From Chitinophaga pinensis (GTDB taxonomy: Bacteria; Bacteroidota; Bacteroidia; Chitinophagales; Chitinophagaceae), in NCBI GenBank assembly GCA_945874755.1, contig CAMCHR010000014.1, positions 1 to 40,279 on the forward strand: a stretch of DNA of 40,279 nucleotides, read 5' to 3'. The position numbers and the translations under genes were made by a program. The notes under the pieces were generated by a model. The model saw only the letters and a list, made by a program, of their open reading frames with translations. It ran no database searches and had not been told where the DNA came from. Below, in pieces: positions 1 to 11,009 of the stretch (its first letter is position 1; the number at the start of each line of letters is the position of its first letter).

Positions 1-1274
<1,274 letters not shown>

Positions 1275-1310
1275 TTACGAGGCGAAAATGGATATACTCC
1301 ATTTCGGCTG

Positions 1311-1341
1311 CAAAGATAGTGATTTGCAAGTTTATTGCAAA
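1311..1341 (-). promoter_or_regulatory. Predicted promoter of atpD
   Basis: On the minus strand this reads TTTG (1341-1338), 19 bases, then TATCTTTG (1318-1311). That matches the Bacteroidota housekeeping promoter pattern TTTG-N19-21-TAnnTTTG exactly. Transcription would begin about 55-60 bases before the atpD ATG. The -33 element lies inside the last codons of glpF. Confidence 0.75.
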
Positions 1342-2042
1342 AATTGTACATAAATAATAGCAGCTAAAATTCCCCCTACAATTGGCCCAAATACGGGAAT
1401 CGCAGCATAGGCCCAATCACTTGGCCCTTTCCCCTTCATTGGAAGCACAAAATGCATGATTCTGGGCCCTAAATCCCTGGCCGGGTTGATTGCCCAACCA
1501 GTTGGTCCTCCAATTCCAAAGCCAATTCCTGCTACCAAAAGGGCAACTGGAAGAGCCGAAAAAGTACCTAATTCGACGCCAGCTGGTTTAATATAAAAAA
1601 TTCCTAATATGAAAATAAAGCTTGCCACTGTTTCAACTATAAAATTTTGTGGTAATCTACGGATGGACGGACCTGTCGAAAAACAAGCCAATTGATCCCC
1701 TGCATTTTCACATGCATTAAAATGATCCTTATAGACCATCCATACCACAAATGCACCCAACATGCTACCTAATAATTGTGCCAATAAATACGAAGGCACT
1801 AAGGACCAACTGAATTTTCCAGCGCTTGCAAAAGCAATTGTAACGGCTGGATTTAAGTGTGCCCCACTCGCACTATTAGAAATATACACGCCTACAAAAA
1901 CAGCGATGGTCCAACCCAGCACAATTGAAATTAATCCACCGTTATTGCCTTTGGTTTTTGGCAATACCACATTTGCTACCACACCGTTTCCAATCATCAT
2001 CATAATAGAAGTGCCTAAGAATTCGGCTAAAAATGGAGTCAT
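1332..2042 (-). CDS. glpF: Glycerol uptake facilitator (MIP/aquaglyceroporin)
   Basis: This is an inner-membrane channel of the MIP family letting glycerol diffuse into the cell, where GlpK phosphorylates it. Both pore half-helix motifs are present: HLNPAV (NPA at residues 64-66) and INPARDLGPR (NPA at 186-188). The Asp after the second NPAR is typical of glycerol channels rather than pure water channels. Six membrane segments plus two re-entrant loops can be traced in 236 residues. I chose the ATG at 2042 because the protein then begins MTPFLAEFLGT, as GlpF proteins usually do, and sits 20 bases after the glpK stop. The frame extends upstream to an ATG at 2096, which would add 18 polar residues and overlap glpK by 34 bases. 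Likely cotranscribed with glpK. Confidence 0.93.
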   Translation of the reverse strand: MTPFLAEFLGTSIMMMIGNGVVANVVLPKTKGNNGGLISIVLGWTIAVFVGVYISNSASGAHLNPAVTIAFASAGKFSWSLVPSYLLAQLLGSMLGAFVVWMVYKDHFNACENAGDQLACFSTGPSIRRLPQNFIVETVASFIFILGIFYIKPAGVELGTFSALPVALLVAGIGFGIGGPTGWAINPARDLGPRIMHFVLPMKGKGPSDWAYAAIPVFGPIVGGILAAIIYVQFLQ

Positions 2043-2062
2043 AAAATTATTTTTTAGAGATT

Positions 2063-3544
2063 TTATATATTGGTCATTTGTATTGCTTTTTTCCATCCTT
2101 CGATTCCTTTTTCTACATCTGCTTGCGCTAAGTTCGGATTAAAAACTTGATCTACTTTCCATTTTGCTGCAAGTGCAGATTCATCTTTCCAAAAACCAAC
2201 TGCTAAACCGGCTAGATAAGCTGCACCCAATGCAGTGGTTTCAATGATCGTAGGTCGAATCACTTTTGTATTTAAAATATTAGATTGAAACTGCATTAAT
2301 AAATTATTTTTTGTAGCACCTCCATCTACTCTTAATTCTGCAATTGGAATTTGCGCATCCGATTCCATTGCCTTTAATAAGTCGTATGATTGATAAGAGA
2401 TACTTTCTAATGCTGCTCGGGCAATATGCGCAGCATTGGTACCTCTTGTAATCCCAGTAATTGTGCCTTTTGCATGTTGATTCCAATAGGGCGCGCCTAA
2501 GCCAGCAAATGCAGGGACCATATACACGCCATCGGTGTGGGATACTTGAGCAGCCAAACTTTCTACTTGTTCAGAATCACGAATAAGATGGAGTCCGTCT
2601 CTTAGCCACTGCACAACAGCTCCTCCAATAAACACACTACCCTCCAATGCATAAAAGGTTTTACCATTTCGTTGTAATGCGATTGTCGTTAATAAATTAT
2701 TTTTTGAAATAACCGCTTTTTCTCCAGTATGCATTAACATAAAGCAACCTGTACCATAGGTATTTTTAACCATGCCAGGCTGTGTACAAATTTGTCCAAA
2801 TAATGCAGCTTGTTGGTCTCCAGCAATACCAGCAATTGGAATTTGTTGATTGGTTACCAATAAATCTGTATGGCCATATACCTCACTACTACTTTTTACT
2901 TCAGGTAAAATGGAGATTGGGATATTAAATAATTCCAATAAGGTAGTATCCCATTTTAATTCATGAATATTAAAAAGCATCGTTCTTGATGCATTGGTCG
3001 CATCGGTGATATGTTGCGCACCATTGGTCAATTTCCAAACCAACCAGCTATCAATCGTACCAAAACAAAGTTCTCCTCTTTCGGCCTGCACTCTCGCGCC
3101 ATCCACATGATCTAAAATCCATTTTATCTTAGAGGCAGAAAAATAGGCATCAATAACTAATCCTGTTTTTTCTTGAATCAATCCTTGCTTGCCCTCTAAT
3201 TTTAATTGGTCACAAAAATCCGCAGTCCTTCTATCTTGCCAAACAATGGCATTGTAAATTGGCATGCCTGTTAACTTATTCCATATAACAGTTGTTTCTC
3301 TTTGATTGGTGATGCCAATGGCTGCAATGTCAAATTGATCAATACCATGTTTTGATATCACTTCCGAAGCAACCCCAATTTGCGTACTCCAAATTTCCAT
3401 TGGGTCATGCTCCACCCAACCTGGTGCTGGAAAAATTTGTGTAAACTCTTTTTGTGCAGTGGATAGGATTAGACCTTCTTGGTCAAATAAAATAGCACGG
3501 CTGCTAGTTGTTCCTTGGTCGAGGGCTAAAATGCATTTTGGCAT
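2063..3544 (-). CDS. glpK: Glycerol kinase
   Basis: Cytoplasmic FGGY-family kinase converting glycerol and ATP to glycerol 3-phosphate. At 493 residues it has normal length. The N-terminal phosphate-binding loop [18 protein letters not shown] is at about residues 7-24. Glycerol-contacting residues lie in TNQRET (79-84; Arg82, Glu83), and the catalytic-base region is [10 protein letters not shown] (Asp243). NTYGTGCF (261-268) and the C-terminal [16 protein letters not shown] segment complete the family pattern. It sits 30 bases after the EnvC-like gene and 20 bases before glpF. The glpK-glpF pairing is a classical catabolic unit, but no glycerol-3-phosphate dehydrogenase or regulator is nearby, and it appears at the end of an envelope operon rather than behind its own clear promoter. 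Confidence 0.98.
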   Translation of the reverse strand: MPKCILALDQGTTSSRAILFDQEGLILSTAQKEFTQIFPAPGWVEHDPMEIWSTQIGVASEVISKHGIDQFDIAAIGITNQRETTVIWNKLTGMPIYNAIVWQDRRTADFCDQLKLEGKQGLIQEKTGLVIDAYFSASKIKWILDHVDGARVQAERGELCFGTIDSWLVWKLTNGAQHITDATNASRTMLFNIHELKWDTTLLELFNIPISILPEVKSSSEVYGHTDLLVTNQQIPIAGIAGDQQAALFGQICTQPGMVKNTYGTGCFMLMHTGEKAVISKNNLLTTIALQRNGKTFYALEGSVFIGGAVVQWLRDGLHLIRDSEQVESLAAQVSHTDGVYMVPAFAGLGAPYWNQHAKGTITGITRGTNAAHIARAALESISYQSYDLLKAMESDAQIPIAELRVDGGATKNNLLMQFQSNILNTKVIRPTIIETTALGAAYLAGLAVGFWKDESALAAKWKVDQVFNPNLAQADVEKGIEGWKKAIQMTNI

Positions 3545-3574
3545 GATGACAATTTTAAATGCTGAAACGGACTA

Positions 3575-4927
3575 TTACCTCTTGGCTTTTAGCCAATTTT
3601 CAGGATCAAAATATACCGCTTTTTCATTACAAATAGAGAATAAAACGGCCCCTTCTCCATCTAGATTGATCCCGGACCTACCTATGACGGTCCCAGCTCT
3701 AACTTCCTGTCCATTACTTACAGAAGCACTACTCAGGCAAGAAAATGCTGTAAAATATTTACCATGTTTGATTAAAACAGTTTTATCTCCATTGACATCC
3801 CCTACATATACGACAGTTCCATTGGCCACACTTTTAACAGCCGTGCCTCTAGGAACTGCTACTTCGATACCATCACTTTTACGATCTAATTTTGTACCTG
3901 GAATACTTTCAACACCAAAATGAATATTGACAATCCCAGTGGCTACTGGCCAAGGTAGCCCCCCTTTATTATTTTCAAAAGAGATAGAAGTCTCTCTGCC
4001 CTCTTCTGTTGTTTCAAGTGCAGAGTAAGGACGATTACTTGTTGTACTTTTTAAACCACCTTCTACTTTACCGACATTAGCGCTTGTTTTTGCCTTTTCC
4101 TCAGTAGAACCTGTTGTTTTATTGCCAGCCGGATTGGCTGCTTTTAATTTAGCTAGACGCTCATTCTCTCTTTTTACAGCTTCCTGCATTTCTCTTTTAA
4201 TCACCGCCGCTATAGCTGCTTGCATCTTTCTTCTTTGTGCTTCTTTCTGTCTCACCTGTGTGGTGATTTCCTGCTCTTTACTCTTTAATTGACTCACCAC
4301 TTTATCTTGTTCTTTTCGATCATCCTGTAATACTTTTAATTGAACAGTTTGGGCTGACATTGTTTTTAAGCGATCTTGTTTATTCTCACTTAAAATATTA
4401 ATCTTGGTTTTTAAATTGTTTTCGGAAAGACCAATTGCCATGGCTTGTGCTTCTCTATTCTGACGATAGCTTTTCAAATAAGTAATCCGCTTCACTGCAT
4501 CATTAAAACTACCAGCCGAAAATAAAAAATTAAGGTACTCGTATCCACTTCTGCTTTGGTAAGCAAATACAATACTTTTAGCGTATCTATATTTTAAGGT
4601 GTCTAATTCGTTATTCAATCTTCTTACATCCTGTTGATTGCTCTGAATAGCATTGTCTAATAATTTAACCTGCTTTGCAATGCCATTGATTAAGGCTGCT
4701 CTTTTTGAAATTTTATTTCTAATTACTGCCAACTGAGCCAATGAGCTTTTTTTATTCTTCTTAGTTTGTTCTAATAGATTATTGAGTGCATCTAATTCTT
4801 TTTGTAATGTCTGAGCTTGTTTTTGCAAATCATCTCTTGAACCTCCATTTTGTGCATTCGCATGATTAAAGCAACATGCTATACATATACATATGAGGAT
4901 TGTCCATTTTTTAAGCATAGGATTCAT
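3575..4927 (-). CDS. EnvC/NlpD-like murein hydrolase activator with degenerate LytM domain
   Basis: Exported 450-residue protein. A signal peptide (about 1-26, ending ANAQ) is followed by a long coiled coil from about residues 30 to 265, rich in K/Q/L heptads. A low-complexity linker leads to a C-terminal LytM/M23 domain from about residue 325. This is the architecture of EnvC-type factors that activate cell-wall amidases during division. The zinc ligands of active M23 enzymes are not conserved: the HxGxD position reads KSDGIEV, and the HxH position reads FSCLS, with Cys replacing the last His. It is therefore probably a regulator rather than a peptidase. It lies 11 bases after the DUF4292 gene, implying cotranscription. 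The gene is intact; the exact amidase partner cannot be told from this window. Confidence 0.88.
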   Translation of the reverse strand: MNPMLKKWTILICICIACCFNHANAQNGGSRDDLQKQAQTLQKELDALNNLLEQTKKNKKSSLAQLAVIRNKISKRAALINGIAKQVKLLDNAIQSNQQDVRRLNNELDTLKYRYAKSIVFAYQSRSGYEYLNFLFSAGSFNDAVKRITYLKSYRQNREAQAMAIGLSENNLKTKINILSENKQDRLKTMSAQTVQLKVLQDDRKEQDKVVSQLKSKEQEITTQVRQKEAQRRKMQAAIAAVIKREMQEAVKRENERLAKLKAANPAGNKTTGSTEEKAKTSANVGKVEGGLKSTTSNRPYSALETTEEGRETSISFENNKGGLPWPVATGIVNIHFGVESIPGTKLDRKSDGIEVAVPRGTAVKSVANGTVVYVGDVNGDKTVLIKHGKYFTAFSCLSSASVSNGQEVRAGTVIGRSGINLDGEGAVLFSICNEKAVYFDPENWLKAKR

Positions 4928-4938
4928 TTTTCAATTGA

Positions 4939-5766
4939 TTATTTTCGTCTGCCTGTTTTAGGAACTGTAAAAGTGTATTTCAAAGGTTCATCAAAATTAA
5001 ATTCTTTAATTTCCATGCCAATATCCAATTTAGTCTGTGCATTGATGGAAATAGTTCTGAAAAGCGGAAACTGTGTATTTTTCACCAAAGTATGTTGACT
5101 ATAATTGATGTCACATGTTCTATGTTTTGCCGCATTCACATCGTCCAGCTTTAATTGAACCAATTTGGTATTGTCCTCGCTAAGGACGATTAAATTTTTA
5201 AATAATTTTCCCATTAAGCTTACTTGTAATTTTTCATTGATGACTTTATAGGAAATGATATCAATGCTATCCATGAAAATTGGATTGCCTACCACTAAAT
5301 CCTCAATCGTTTGGTAATTTAAGGGGATTTTTATCACCTCTTGTAAATAGGATAATGGATGTCGTTCTGTTTTTTTAGATAATGGGAAAATCAAAATAAC
5401 ACTGTCTTTGTTGATGAACGCCTTTAAACCAATCACACCCATTGCACCTCTAATGGTAATGTACATTCCAGTATCTTTCTGAATACTTAAATTAGCGATA
5501 TAACTATCTTTATCCTTAGTTGTTTCGTAATCTATTTTAAGCTTCGCATTCATGGTTTTGAAACCAATCTTAGTATGTGCAATATTGCGCACAATGCCTT
5601 CTACCATTAATGCAGAGTCTAATCTTGATTTTTCTGCCAATGCAGCTGAATCCGGTAAAACTTTCACAGTCAGTGCATCTTGTATAACTTGCACCTTCTT
5701 CACATTCGCACATGCCACACTTAAAAGTACCAACATCAAATAAAGGCTGTTTTTTACAATTCGCAT
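4939..5766 (-). CDS. DUF4292-type outer-envelope lipoprotein
   Basis: Predicted lipoprotein of 275 residues. The N-terminus MRIVKNSLYLMLVLLSVAC contains a signal peptide with lipobox LSVAC, so Cys19 would be lipidated. The remainder looks like a Bacteroidota-specific DUF4292 protein: a beta-rich fold with stretches such as ITIRGAMGVIGLKAFINKDS, resembling LolA/LolB-type lipoprotein-handling folds. That fold relation is family inference, not something the sequence proves. The start ATG at 5766 lies 9 bases after the dut stop, and its stop is 11 bases before the EnvC-like gene, so it sits in the middle of the envelope operon. A role in lipoprotein or envelope biogenesis is likely; the molecular function is unknown. 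Confidence 0.8.
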   Translation of the reverse strand: MRIVKNSLYLMLVLLSVACANVKKVQVIQDALTVKVLPDSAALAEKSRLDSALMVEGIVRNIAHTKIGFKTMNAKLKIDYETTKDKDSYIANLSIQKDTGMYITIRGAMGVIGLKAFINKDSVILIFPLSKKTERHPLSYLQEVIKIPLNYQTIEDLVVGNPIFMDSIDIISYKVINEKLQVSLMGKLFKNLIVLSEDNTKLVQLKLDDVNAAKHRTCDINYSQHTLVKNTQFPLFRTISINAQTKLDIGMEIKEFNFDEPLKYTFTVPKTGRRK

Positions 5767-5775
5767 GCGTCCATT

Positions 5776-6216
5776 TTATATTTTACCTGTATGCCCAAAT
5801 CCGCCATCGCCTCTTTGGGTTGTCTCCAAATTTTCTACTAATTGCCATTCCATTTTTTCAACTTGTTGAAATACGATTTGCGCAATACGGTCCCCATCTT
5901 GAATCACTTGAATTTCATTGGACAAGTTGATCAAAATAACTTTAATCTCTCCTCTATAATCTGCATCTATGGTGCCAGGTGTGTTTAAACAAGTTAACCC
6001 TTGTTTAATAGCTAGTCCACTTCTTGGTCGAATTTGTGCCTCCCAATTATTTGGCATAGCAATATGTAATCCTGTTGGAATCAAAACACGCTCTAAAGGA
6101 GCCAACTGAACAGGTGCAGTGACAAAAGCACGTAGGTCTAAACCAGAGGACCCTTGCGTTGCATAAGCTGGCAAGGGATGATGACTATGGTTCACAATGG
6201 GAATGATTGTAGACAT
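5776..6216 (-). CDS. dut: dUTP diphosphatase (dUTPase)
   Basis: Trimeric dUTPase hydrolysing dUTP to dUMP and pyrophosphate, which keeps uracil out of DNA and supplies dTMP synthesis. All five family motifs are present in 146 residues: GSSGLDLRA (22-30), RPRSGLA (63-69), GTIDADYRG (81-89, catalytic Asp84, uracil-binding Tyr87), DGDRIAQIV (107-115) and [10 protein letters not shown] (135-144). The start ATG at 6216 gives the expected length. Six bases upstream the minus strand reads TACTTTCG, a weak match to the -7 box TAnnTTTG, so the gene may have an internal promoter as well as readthrough from porV, 64 bases upstream. Confidence 0.97.
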   Translation of the reverse strand: MSTIIPIVNHSHHPLPAYATQGSSGLDLRAFVTAPVQLAPLERVLIPTGLHIAMPNNWEAQIRPRSGLAIKQGLTCLNTPGTIDADYRGEIKVILINLSNEIQVIQDGDRIAQIVFQQVEKMEWQLVENLETTQRGDGGFGHTGKI

Positions 6217-6280
6217 GTGCTACGAAAGTAGTTAAAAAAGCAGGTAAATTGAAGCTAAGGCGCTTTAGTTAACAAATTAT

Positions 6281-7417
6281 TTAGAAGTAAAATATAGTGC
6301 CAAAACGCAAGGTATTTGACAATGGATTTCTTGTGATACCGCCCCCTGTAGGTACCAAATAGGAAATATTGAATTTAGACTGCTGGTATTGGAAGCTTGA
6401 ACCAACTGTAAAATATTGCATGCTGCCCAAGTTCTTATTATTGTCTAAAAAATAGCCAGCCCTCAAATGAAATCGGTCTGCATAATTGTATTCAGCTCCT
6501 AGTGATATTTTTAAGGATTCAGATAAAGGCATGCCATATTTATTTGAGAAAGAATTAAACCAACTAGATACAACCGATTGAGCGTAATACTGTTCATCTG
6601 CATCTCTATTAGTTGGACTTGCAGGCACCATTAAACGATTTACATCAATACCCACTTCTAATGAGTTCTCTGTATCAAATTTATTCATATATGCAACTCC
6701 TAACCCTATATTCGCTGGAATGAAATATTTATTTTTAGCCTCGTTAGAATAACTCACTTTGCCGCCTAAATTGGATAAAACCAAACCTGCATGGAACCCC
6801 TCTAAGTTTTCGTTTTGTTTGTAGAATAAACTAATATCTCCAGCAAAAGTATTACCAGCCTTGAAATTAGTGCCATTGGTGCCGTAGGAACCCTGCACCA
6901 ATCTTGAATTGATATACCTTAGCGTCACACCCATACTCAATGCATCTGACAATAAAAGATTGTAACCAAAGTCAAAACTAAATTCTGAAGGTCTTTGAGA
7001 AGAAATGGGGGATCCATCGTTGTCTGTGAAATCAATATTACCCAAACTAAAAAAGCGCAAAGAACTATTGATACCACTAAAGCTATTTAATTTCTTATAA
7101 TATCCAGCACTTGCCAAATACACATCACTCAATCCTAAATCCTTTAACCATGGGGTGTAATTAATTAAAAAACCACGATTGTTATTTAGAAAAGGGATTT
7201 TGGCAGTGTTACCAAAAAGATCATTGGCTTCTGGCGAAATGGCGATAGACAAATTACCCATTCCACCAGACCTTGCATCCGGAGAAATCATCATAAATGG
7301 CACAGCAGTGCTTTGTAATTTAAGCGGACTAGGGGTTGTTGTTTGTGCTGTTAATATACTAGATACAAAAAATAAGCCTACAAATAAGCCTGTCTTGATG
7401 GATGCTATTTTTATCAT
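6281..7417 (-). CDS. porV: Type IX secretion system outer-membrane protein PorV
   Basis: PorV (also LptO) is an outer-membrane beta-barrel shuttle that carries T9SS cargo to the PorU sortase complex. This protein has a signal peptide ending near ILTAQ, then the family signature ending MMISPDARSGGMGNLSIAISP, followed by NDLFGN and NYTPWLKDLGLSDVYLASAGYYK. Repeated amphipathic strands lead to a C-terminus ending in Phe (LRFGTIFYF), as barrel proteins do. I place the start at ATG 7417 (MIKIASIKTG), giving 378 residues; the frame can be extended two codons to a TTG. It follows porU by 53 bases, the standard pairing. PorQ and other FadL-like members of the family are alternatives, but the adjacent porU favours PorV. 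Confidence 0.93.
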   Translation of the reverse strand: MIKIASIKTGLFVGLFFVSSILTAQTTTPSPLKLQSTAVPFMMISPDARSGGMGNLSIAISPEANDLFGNTAKIPFLNNNRGFLINYTPWLKDLGLSDVYLASAGYYKKLNSFSGINSSLRFFSLGNIDFTDNDGSPISSQRPSEFSFDFGYNLLLSDALSMGVTLRYINSRLVQGSYGTNGTNFKAGNTFAGDISLFYKQNENLEGFHAGLVLSNLGGKVSYSNEAKNKYFIPANIGLGVAYMNKFDTENSLEVGIDVNRLMVPASPTNRDADEQYYAQSVVSSWFNSFSNKYGMPLSESLKISLGAEYNYADRFHLRAGYFLDNNKNLGSMQYFTVGSSFQYQQSKFNISYLVPTGGGITRNPLSNTLRFGTIFYF

Positions 7418-7470
7418 ACTCAAATGCTTTAATATTCTATATTAGTAAAGATAACCTTTGAATTCAATAT

Positions 7471-10400
7471 TTAAAATTTTAATAGGCTATTTATCAATTG
7501 CTCTACCAAACCATTTTGAGTGACGATAATTCTATAATAATACTTCCCAGGTATGACTAGCCCTCCATTTGAGGCCCGTCCATTCCAATCTATGATAATT
7601 TTATTGCCCCTTGGTTGTATTTGTTGACTTGTAGAAAAATATCTAATTCCACTTGCATCAAACACATCCAATTGCATCAAAATTGGATCTATATTATTGT
7701 TGACCTCAAAACTAAACTTGGCATTGTTCTGCACAGGATTTGGACTTACGCTTAAATTTCGAATGTTCTTATTTTTCTTAGTAGGCACTTCTATCAAAAT
7801 AGTGTCTTTGGAAATATTTCCTAAAAGATCCCAAGCCTTGATAATCAATCTATGCTTACCCTCCTCCAAAATTGGAAGCGGATATTGAATCACCCCAAAC
7901 TGATACTGATTCAAATTATAAGTAAAAAATGAATTAAGATTATAATTTTTAACCAATGTATCATCAATGATTAATTTTAAATCGTGCCCCAATTCGTTCC
8001 CTGAAGATTGAATCCCTGAACTATCCTTTAATTTTACAAATAAAGTGGAAGGTGCAGTTACCCAATCTCCTGATTTGAAAGAAGTATCGTTAATATAGCT
8101 TTGCATGACTGGTCCAGTTGTATCTTGTCTATTTTGTGAAGTAGTGCCTTGTATGAAAATAGATTGAACTTGCATAATAGCATCTGCCGTGTCATTGTAG
8201 GCGTATAGTTGTAATTTAAGAGCTGCTGTATTGGATGATGGCAGATTCCCTGGTAGAATAAAACTGATTTCAAATTGACCATTTTGTACCGTGGCCTTTC
8301 CTTTAAATAGCGCTTTTTCTTGCGTTATAACATTTACAGCCTGACTTGTACTTTGATTTGCTAATGTTTTTATTGTGCTAGGGGCATCCCATAAAACCAT
8401 GTCAACAAAGCCATTGAAGTTTTGCAGGTTTTGATTTTTGACCAACAAATTTCCTTTGATGGTATACTTCCCTCCCGCTTTTAAAAAGATACTATCCGAC
8501 CAAGGTGATTGATTCAATTCAGTACAATTAATTTGGTATTTTGGTTGCGCGATGCGCATAGCAGGGTCACCCATTAAGCCAAATTTAAATGCATTTAATC
8601 GATCTCCATTTCTGCTAAAATTATAATTTTTTGCTTTTTGCAATGCTTGTCCTATAGTCATAAAATGACCATCTGCATTTGGCACCAATAGTGCTTGCAT
8701 GAATGCATCATTTATTTGCTTATTACTATATGCAAATACGAGCCTATTGGCAGCTACCAATGCAATAATCCCTTTTTCATTTTGCATCAATGCATCAAAT
8801 CCTATTGGGCTACTTGCAGGTTGATCATATGGTGCAAAATCACAGGAGGCAGTGACCATAATGGGTAATTTACCAGCATTATTCCATAACTGTATTTCTG
8901 ATTTAGAGATCACAGCTTCCTCGGTTAAACGCAGATAATTTCCATGGCCAGTATAATTTAACACCAAAGTGCCCGCCTGAATCGATTCCTGTATTGCCTT
9001 GTTAACCTCTGGATAGGTATTCACAGTCAATGTTTGACTCGCCTTAAATAAATCTAAATATAATTTTCGATGATTCCAGTTAGCTGTTTTTGCATTTAAA
9101 TTTTCAATAATTCCCTCTGCGTCCTGAAGATGTAAATTTAAGTCTGCGTCATCCGCAATCCAAGTCAATTGATTTTGCCAAAGCCCCATTTTTTTATTGG
9201 ATTGGTATTGAATTAATTTCTCCACCATTTTATCTGCTTCAGCAATTGTTCTTGCAGGTATCCTGCCAATTGCCATTCCAATAGAATCAATGGTTTGAGC
9301 ATACTGAATTTCATTGCCAGGCTGTTGTATTGCATAAAAATCATCCGAACTATAGGAGGTTAAAATAGCATTAGATACCTCACTTGTATAGACTGGTAAT
9401 TCTTTGTTCAGTTGAATTTTTTGGGGATTGAAATTGCCCATACCCATTAATAAAACATAAGCAGGGATGGATTGATTTTTTAATTTCGATTGTTCTATGA
9501 AGTATTTTAAAAAATTCCTAATAGCAACAGGAGTAGTTTGCCCACTTGCCATTTCATTATATACTTGTGTAGCATTAAAAAGCCCAACCTTATATCCATT
9601 TTGCTTTTCATGAAACAATTTAAGTTTCTTAGCTGCGGGATAATAATCAGGGGCTGAAATAATGATGTAATCTAATGGACTAGCAGAGAAACTACTATCA
9701 TTAAGTATGCTACTCGAAAACTGTGCGGCATTGATTTTATTGGCTTCAAAAACATAAAAATATTTACGCACGCTATCAGCAGCTTTAAATGTAGCGATTG
9801 CATTTTGACCCAATTGAGCATTCAATAGAATGGGTTGGTAATAATGACTTAGATCCCAAACCCTAGTTTGCGCTGTAGCGTTTTGAATTTCAAATTCAAT
9901 CAATTGGCTTTTTGGATTAGTAGTTTGATAGTCAAACCCAAATGCTGTATTACCCCAAAATCCAATTGTTCTTTGTCCGTGCAAAACCATATAATCGATC
10001 CAGCCTGTGGAACCGTTTACTGCATTAAAATCTACTTGCATGTTCATGGCGGATAAGCTTTGTCCAGCTTTTAGAACTTTAGTCTTGTCTAACCAAATTG
10101 TACTACTATCAAAACGCAATTTGTAAGCATCGTCAAAAATATTTCCTGAAACAGTATTCAATAATTTCGTGCTTAATAGTTGATCATTCAACTTAATTAC
10201 AAATGTGGCATCCGTTTGGGAGGCTGATGCAGCCAATTGACTTTGAAGAACAATTGGGGCACTGAATTGCAAACCCTCCATATTGAGCGGGAATGATATC
10301 GTCGATTTTTTACCTATACCAATGCCCATAGGATCCCCTAACCATATTTTACCGCTATTTAAAACATTGATCGTATCTTTTTCTACCCTCCAATTGGCAG

Positions 10401-10896
10401 GATAAGTTTGTACTAATTTTGTTGCAGCCCCCGTCTTATTAAAACTGGTTATTCTTTTTCCCATTGCTCCAATACGAATAAAAAAATATAGGGAATCATT
10501 GCTTGTTATTTTTTGACGGATTGGTGCTTCATTCAAATTAGAATTGACCCATTTATAATGCCCCTGTGCATAAAACAAGAATTGATCTTGGTCATCTAAA
10601 AACCCATCTCCCCCATCTTGCATTTCAATGGCCATTTCTGTTAAACTATCCGGCAACGCATATGGTACTTTTTCGCTCAGATTAGATAAATCAATCCCAT
10701 ACAATTGGACTTGATTGGCGTTTACTTTTCCAGTAAATCCCATCGCTTTAAATTGTGCGCCAGTGAGTTGATAGACCCCTTCGTTTGGCACAGCTATTTT
10801 AACCCAATTTCCTTTCGAGAGCATGCCTACCTGTCCCCATCCAGAAAGGGTGAAACAGCATCCAATTAAAAAAAGTGTTAAAACCTTAAGTTTCAT
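7471..10896 (-). CDS. porU: Type IX secretion system C-terminal signal peptidase/sortase PorU
   Basis: PorU is a surface-located gingipain-like (C25) peptidase that removes the C-terminal sorting domain of T9SS cargo and attaches the product to the cell surface. The 1141-residue frame has a signal peptide (MKLKVLTLFLIGCCFTLSGW, then GQ), a large N-terminal beta region, and the C25 catalytic core. His651 lies in LNYTGHGNYLRL and Cys685 in VTASCDFAPYD, the paired catalytic residues of the clan. An Ig-like segment follows, then a C-terminal FlgD/T9SS-like domain (SVSPNPVQNN to GKYYYRIIV). Length is typical of PorU. The gene is divergent from gldJ with 113 bases between, and is the likely first gene of the porU-porV-dut operon. 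No frameshift was seen. Confidence 0.95.
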   Translation of the reverse strand: MKLKVLTLFLIGCCFTLSGWGQVGMLSKGNWVKIAVPNEGVYQLTGAQFKAMGFTGKVNANQVQLYGIDLSNLSEKVPYALPDSLTEMAIEMQDGGDGFLDDQDQFLFYAQGHYKWVNSNLNEAPIRQKITSNDSLYFFIRIGAMGKRITSFNKTGAATKLVQTYPANWRVEKDTINVLNSGKIWLGDPMGIGIGKKSTISFPLNMEGLQFSAPIVLQSQLAASASQTDATFVIKLNDQLLSTKLLNTVSGNIFDDAYKLRFDSSTIWLDKTKVLKAGQSLSAMNMQVDFNAVNGSTGWIDYMVLHGQRTIGFWGNTAFGFDYQTTNPKSQLIEFEIQNATAQTRVWDLSHYYQPILLNAQLGQNAIATFKAADSVRKYFYVFEANKINAAQFSSSILNDSSFSASPLDYIIISAPDYYPAAKKLKLFHEKQNGYKVGLFNATQVYNEMASGQTTPVAIRNFLKYFIEQSKLKNQSIPAYVLLMGMGNFNPQKIQLNKELPVYTSEVSNAILTSYSSDDFYAIQQPGNEIQYAQTIDSIGMAIGRIPARTIAEADKMVEKLIQYQSNKKMGLWQNQLTWIADDADLNLHLQDAEGIIENLNAKTANWNHRKLYLDLFKASQTLTVNTYPEVNKAIQESIQAGTLVLNYTGHGNYLRLTEEAVISKSEIQLWNNAGKLPIMVTASCDFAPYDQPASSPIGFDALMQNEKGIIALVAANRLVFAYSNKQINDAFMQALLVPNADGHFMTIGQALQKAKNYNFSRNGDRLNAFKFGLMGDPAMRIAQPKYQINCTELNQSPWSDSIFLKAGGKYTIKGNLLVKNQNLQNFNGFVDMVLWDAPSTIKTLANQSTSQAVNVITQEKALFKGKATVQNGQFEISFILPGNLPSSNTAALKLQLYAYNDTADAIMQVQSIFIQGTTSQNRQDTTGPVMQSYINDTSFKSGDWVTAPSTLFVKLKDSSGIQSSGNELGHDLKLIIDDTLVKNYNLNSFFTYNLNQYQFGVIQYPLPILEEGKHRLIIKAWDLLGNISKDTILIEVPTKKNKNIRNLSVSPNPVQNNAKFSFEVNNNIDPILMQLDVFDASGIRYFSTSQQIQPRGNKIIIDWNGRASNGGLVIPGKYYYRIIVTQNGLVEQLINSLLKF

Positions 10897-10938
10897 GAGC
10901 TAAAATTAGGGTTTTACTAACATAAGATTCTATTTGCA

Positions 10939-10972
10939 TTTGAATAAATAAGTGAAAAAGCAAGTATATTCG
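10939..10972 (+). promoter_or_regulatory. Possible promoter of gldJ
   Basis: TTTG at 10939-10942, a 22-base spacer and TATATTCG at 10965-10972 resemble the Bacteroidota promoter pattern with one mismatch in the -7 box (TTCG for TTTG). The gldJ ATG is 37 bases further on. The shared 113-base porU/gldJ spacer must also hold the porU promoter; no convincing minus-strand box was found there. Confidence 0.4.
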
Positions 10973-11009
10973 CAAAGAATTTTAAACACCCCCAGCTTAA
11001 ACAAAACAG

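Noticed and set aside
2043-2096. 18-residue N-terminal extension of GlpF overlapping glpK
   Set aside because: Polar residues unlike GlpF N-termini; the ATG at 2042 restores the usual start and a normal gap.
3575-4927. Active M23 endopeptidase
   Set aside because: The zinc-binding residues are replaced in both motifs.
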